From contig JADJPG010000029.1 of the NCBI GenBank assembly GCA_016713365.1, positions 24,979 through 88,978 on the forward strand: DNA of 64,000 nucleotides, written 5' to 3'. Shown one piece after another: positions 61,247-64,000 of this stretch. Every line of letters starts with the position of its first letter. The stretch's first letter is position 1. The notes below the pieces were generated by a model. The model did not search any database. It had not been told where the DNA came from and saw nothing but the letters and a program-made list of their open reading frames with translations. The translations under genes were made by a program, and so were the position numbers. Origin of the DNA: Verrucomicrobiota bacterium. GTDB taxonomy: Bacteria; Verrucomicrobiota; Verrucomicrobiia; Limisphaerales; JADJPG01.

Positions 61247-61576
61247 TTGCAAGATCTGCGTGTCACCTCAGTTTTCCGCACCGCGGCGAGCCTTCTCGCC
61301 ACGCTGGCGCTCTGTGCCCTGGTGTTGATCTGCGGCACGCTCGCAGGCAGCCCTTCCCTCCACGAGCACGTCCACGAAGACGCCCATCACTCCGAGCACG
61401 AGTGCGTCATCTCGCTCTTCGCCCACGGGTCGGTTCACTTCGAAGCAGCCGCACCCCTCGCCACGGCAGCACCGGTTTCAGAAACATTTCTCGTCCCCAC
61501 CGCACTGGTCTCGTTCATTCCATCGATCGGACTTCTTCGCCCCCCGGAACGCGGTCCGCCCATCACTCTCTCCTGA
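61247..61576 (+). CDS. Small His-rich exported protein
   Basis: About 109 residues with a tentative TTG start at 61247. The open frame extends to 61103, but that part overlaps the terminator stem and has no coding character, and no ATG lies between. A hydrophobic helix (about 13-33, SLLATLALCALVLICGTLAG) is followed by a His/Glu/Asp-rich stretch (HEHVHEDAHHSEHEC) that looks able to bind zinc or another metal, then a hydrophobic region. The following plus-strand genes encode DUF3299 and a CobW-type metallochaperone, consistent with a metal-storage or sensing role. No family was assigned. Confidence 0.5.
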   Translation: MQDLRVTSVFRTAASLLATLALCALVLICGTLAGSPSLHEHVHEDAHHSEHECVISLFAHGSVHFEAAAPLATAAPVSETFLVPTALVSFIPSIGLLRPPERGPPITLS

Positions 61577-61957
61577 ATCCGTCCCCCGGATTCCTCGCGT
61601 GTTTCTGAAGCCACTCGCGACCATCGGTGAAGTGCATTGATGCGGCCCGCGGCAGCTTCACAACTAAACTCTGTTCCGCCGTTGAAGCAAAACTCGGAGG
61701 CCTGCGTGCGAACGCAATCGACCTCCGATCCAGCATGGAACCTGTTCCGTGCTGAACGACAACAAAGCTCCCTGCACGAGCCGCCGGCCCTTTGCGCCCG
61801 CGTCCTGCGCGTAAACGAAAAACTTTTGGGGTGTGGTGATTGAATGCCCGTCGACGGGCGCCAGCGTTGGATGGACTGCGTCAGCACCGTCGACCGGCTC
61901 GACTCTCAATCACCACACCCTGCCCGCTCACATCAACGAACTCGAACCGAACCCGGA
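61577..61957. other. Intergenic region, possible zinc-responsive control region
   Basis: About 380 bases with only short chance frames. No clear Zur-type palindrome (A/T-rich with inverted GTTATA-like arms) was recognised by eye, and no repeat or RNA gene was seen. It must hold the promoter for the DUF3299/CobW pair. Confidence 0.35.
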
Positions 61958-62569
61958 ATGAATCTCCCCTTTCCATCACCTCGGCCTTGCGCTCATGACC
62001 TTATGGGTTGGAACCACCGCGTCTGGAGCCGATGCGACCAACAATTCCACGGCGACCTCATCGAACGGCGTGGCTGCCATTGAGAACACGCTCGCCCGAG
62101 CGCGCGCCATTGCGGAGAAGATGGAGACAAACGGCTTTCGCACAAACGCCACCGGGCATCTGCTGGTCAGCTTCGCGATGCTGTCCGGGTTCAAGTGCGA
62201 CACCTACATGGAGATCGAACCACCGCATCGCTACCCCGTGGTAAAGTTGCGCGACCCGATTCCGCAATACGTCCGGCCGCTGCACGAACGCAAGGTGGCG
62301 GTGAACGGTTTCATGCTTCCGCTCCGCACCACGGCGAAGGGTTGCACGGATTTCCTCCTCGTTCGCGACCAAGCGTCGTGCTGCTTCGGCGCCACGCCCA
62401 AGATGAATCACTGGATTCACGTCACTGCGCCGGACCCTGGCCTGCGCGTGGTGACCGGCCGGCCCATCACCGTGCTTGGCACGCTCCGCGTCGGACCGTT
62501 CGTGGAGAATGGCTCCATCTCCAGCATCTACGAAATGGCCGGAGACAAACTTGAACTTCCCGATTACCG

Positions 62570-62573
<4 letters not shown>
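61958..62573 (+). CDS. DUF3299 exported protein (likely frame break near 61967)
   Basis: The unbroken frame begins at ATG 61995 and gives 192 residues with a weak, truncated signal. Removing one C of CCCC (61966-61969) joins it to ATG 61958 and gives about 204 residues with a proper signal (MNLPFHHLGLALMTLWVG, cleavage after ASGA). The mature part matches DUF3299: KCDTYMEIEP-like entry, VRPLHERKVAVNGFMLPLR, TDFLLVRDQASCCFGATPKMNHWIHV and ISSIYEMAGDKL. The conserved Cys-Cys suggests thiol or metal chemistry. It overlaps the CobW gene by ATGA, so the two are coupled. DUF3299 is commonly next to COG0523 genes and ABC transporters in zinc-regulated sets. The upstream start is an inference. Confidence 0.75.
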
Positions 62574-63853
<1,280 letters not shown>

Positions 63854-63870
63854 ACGCCTGCACCTTCCCT

Positions 63871-64000
63871 ATGAATACCCATCAACGATTGTGGTTCCGT
63901 CTTCTGGTCGCGAGTTGCGGCACCCTGCTGTCAGGACTCACAGCTCACGCCCAAGAAGAAATTCCACACATCAACGCAGGTGCCGTGACACAGGAGATTG
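63871..64000 (+). CDS. N-terminus of an exported protein, cut by window end
   Basis: 43 codons from ATG 63871. A signal peptide is clear (basic MNTHQRLWFR, hydrophobic LLVASCGTLLSGL, cleavage after AHA), followed by EEIPHINAGA. The gene starts 17 bases after the CobW gene, so it belongs to the same operon and may be a metal-related periplasmic or outer-membrane component. The rest lies outside the window. Confidence 0.75.
   Translation, partial: MNTHQRLWFRLLVASCGTLLSGLTAHAQEEIPHINAGAVTQEI

Overview
The window reads as one contig of a high-GC Gram-negative bacterium, most likely a Verrucomicrobiota member (Pedosphaera/Limisphaerales-like). This is inferred from gene content: a Tat-exported Gfo/Idh/MocA oxidoreductase beside a GDSL-DUF1080 protein and a DUF1501 remnant, ECF sigma factors paired with Ser/Thr kinase or VWA proteins, large Ig/PKD/FG-GAP secreted proteins, and DUF3570/DUF4266 cassettes. 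No rRNA, tRNA, CRISPR, phage or IS element was found.

Layout. 0.3-4.1 kb: sugar-catabolism type exported proteins and a DUF1501 remnant. 4.4-8.7 kb: ECF sigma factor, Ser/Thr kinase with RCC1 repeats, and a membrane TPR protein that looks like a kinase without its kinase domain. 8.9-15.1 kb: two secreted proteins (Calx-beta; a 1690-residue FG-GAP/discoidin/coiled-coil protein). 15.2-23.1 kb: an apparent osmoadaptation island with a DUF883 protein, an MscS channel, a two-gene K+ uptake system, a sucrose-phosphate-synthase-like glycosyltransferase and a phosphatase-invertase fusion. 23.2-34.5 kb: ECF sigma factor, VWA protein with an anti-sigma-like N-terminus, and a 2366-residue membrane protein, with a perfect 26-nt inverted repeat between the last two. 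34.8-36.6 kb: cytochrome c-sugar dehydrogenase fusion.

36.9-61.0 kb is the most interesting part. Two paralogous cassettes (36.9-41.7 and 52.3-61.0 kb) encode DUF3570 protein, TlpA-like thioredoxin, DUF4266 lipoprotein ending in CGCN, and membrane-anchored Ig proteins. The first is led by a two-component system; the second also has ApbE (FMN transferase) and DsbD. Both DUF3570 proteins carry D-x-I-S-G-A-T, and all three Ig proteins carry [D/N]-A-V-S-G-A-S just after a membrane segment. These match the form of the ApbE flavinylation site. With DsbD/TlpA supplying thiol electrons and a nine-haem cytochrome between the cassettes, the locus looks like a cell-envelope thiol-flavin-haem electron-transfer system. 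The function is inferred. Between the cassettes also lie a metzincin protease and a CzcA-type metal efflux system that lacks an adaptor gene.

61.2-64.0 kb: His-rich exported protein, DUF3299 protein, CobW-type metallochaperone GTPase, and the start of another exported protein.

Five reading frames (six sites) are broken by what look like single-base expansions of short base runs. Removing one base restores a family-typical protein each time, so sequencing or assembly error is more likely than biology. Those genes are annotated as single CDSs spanning the shift.
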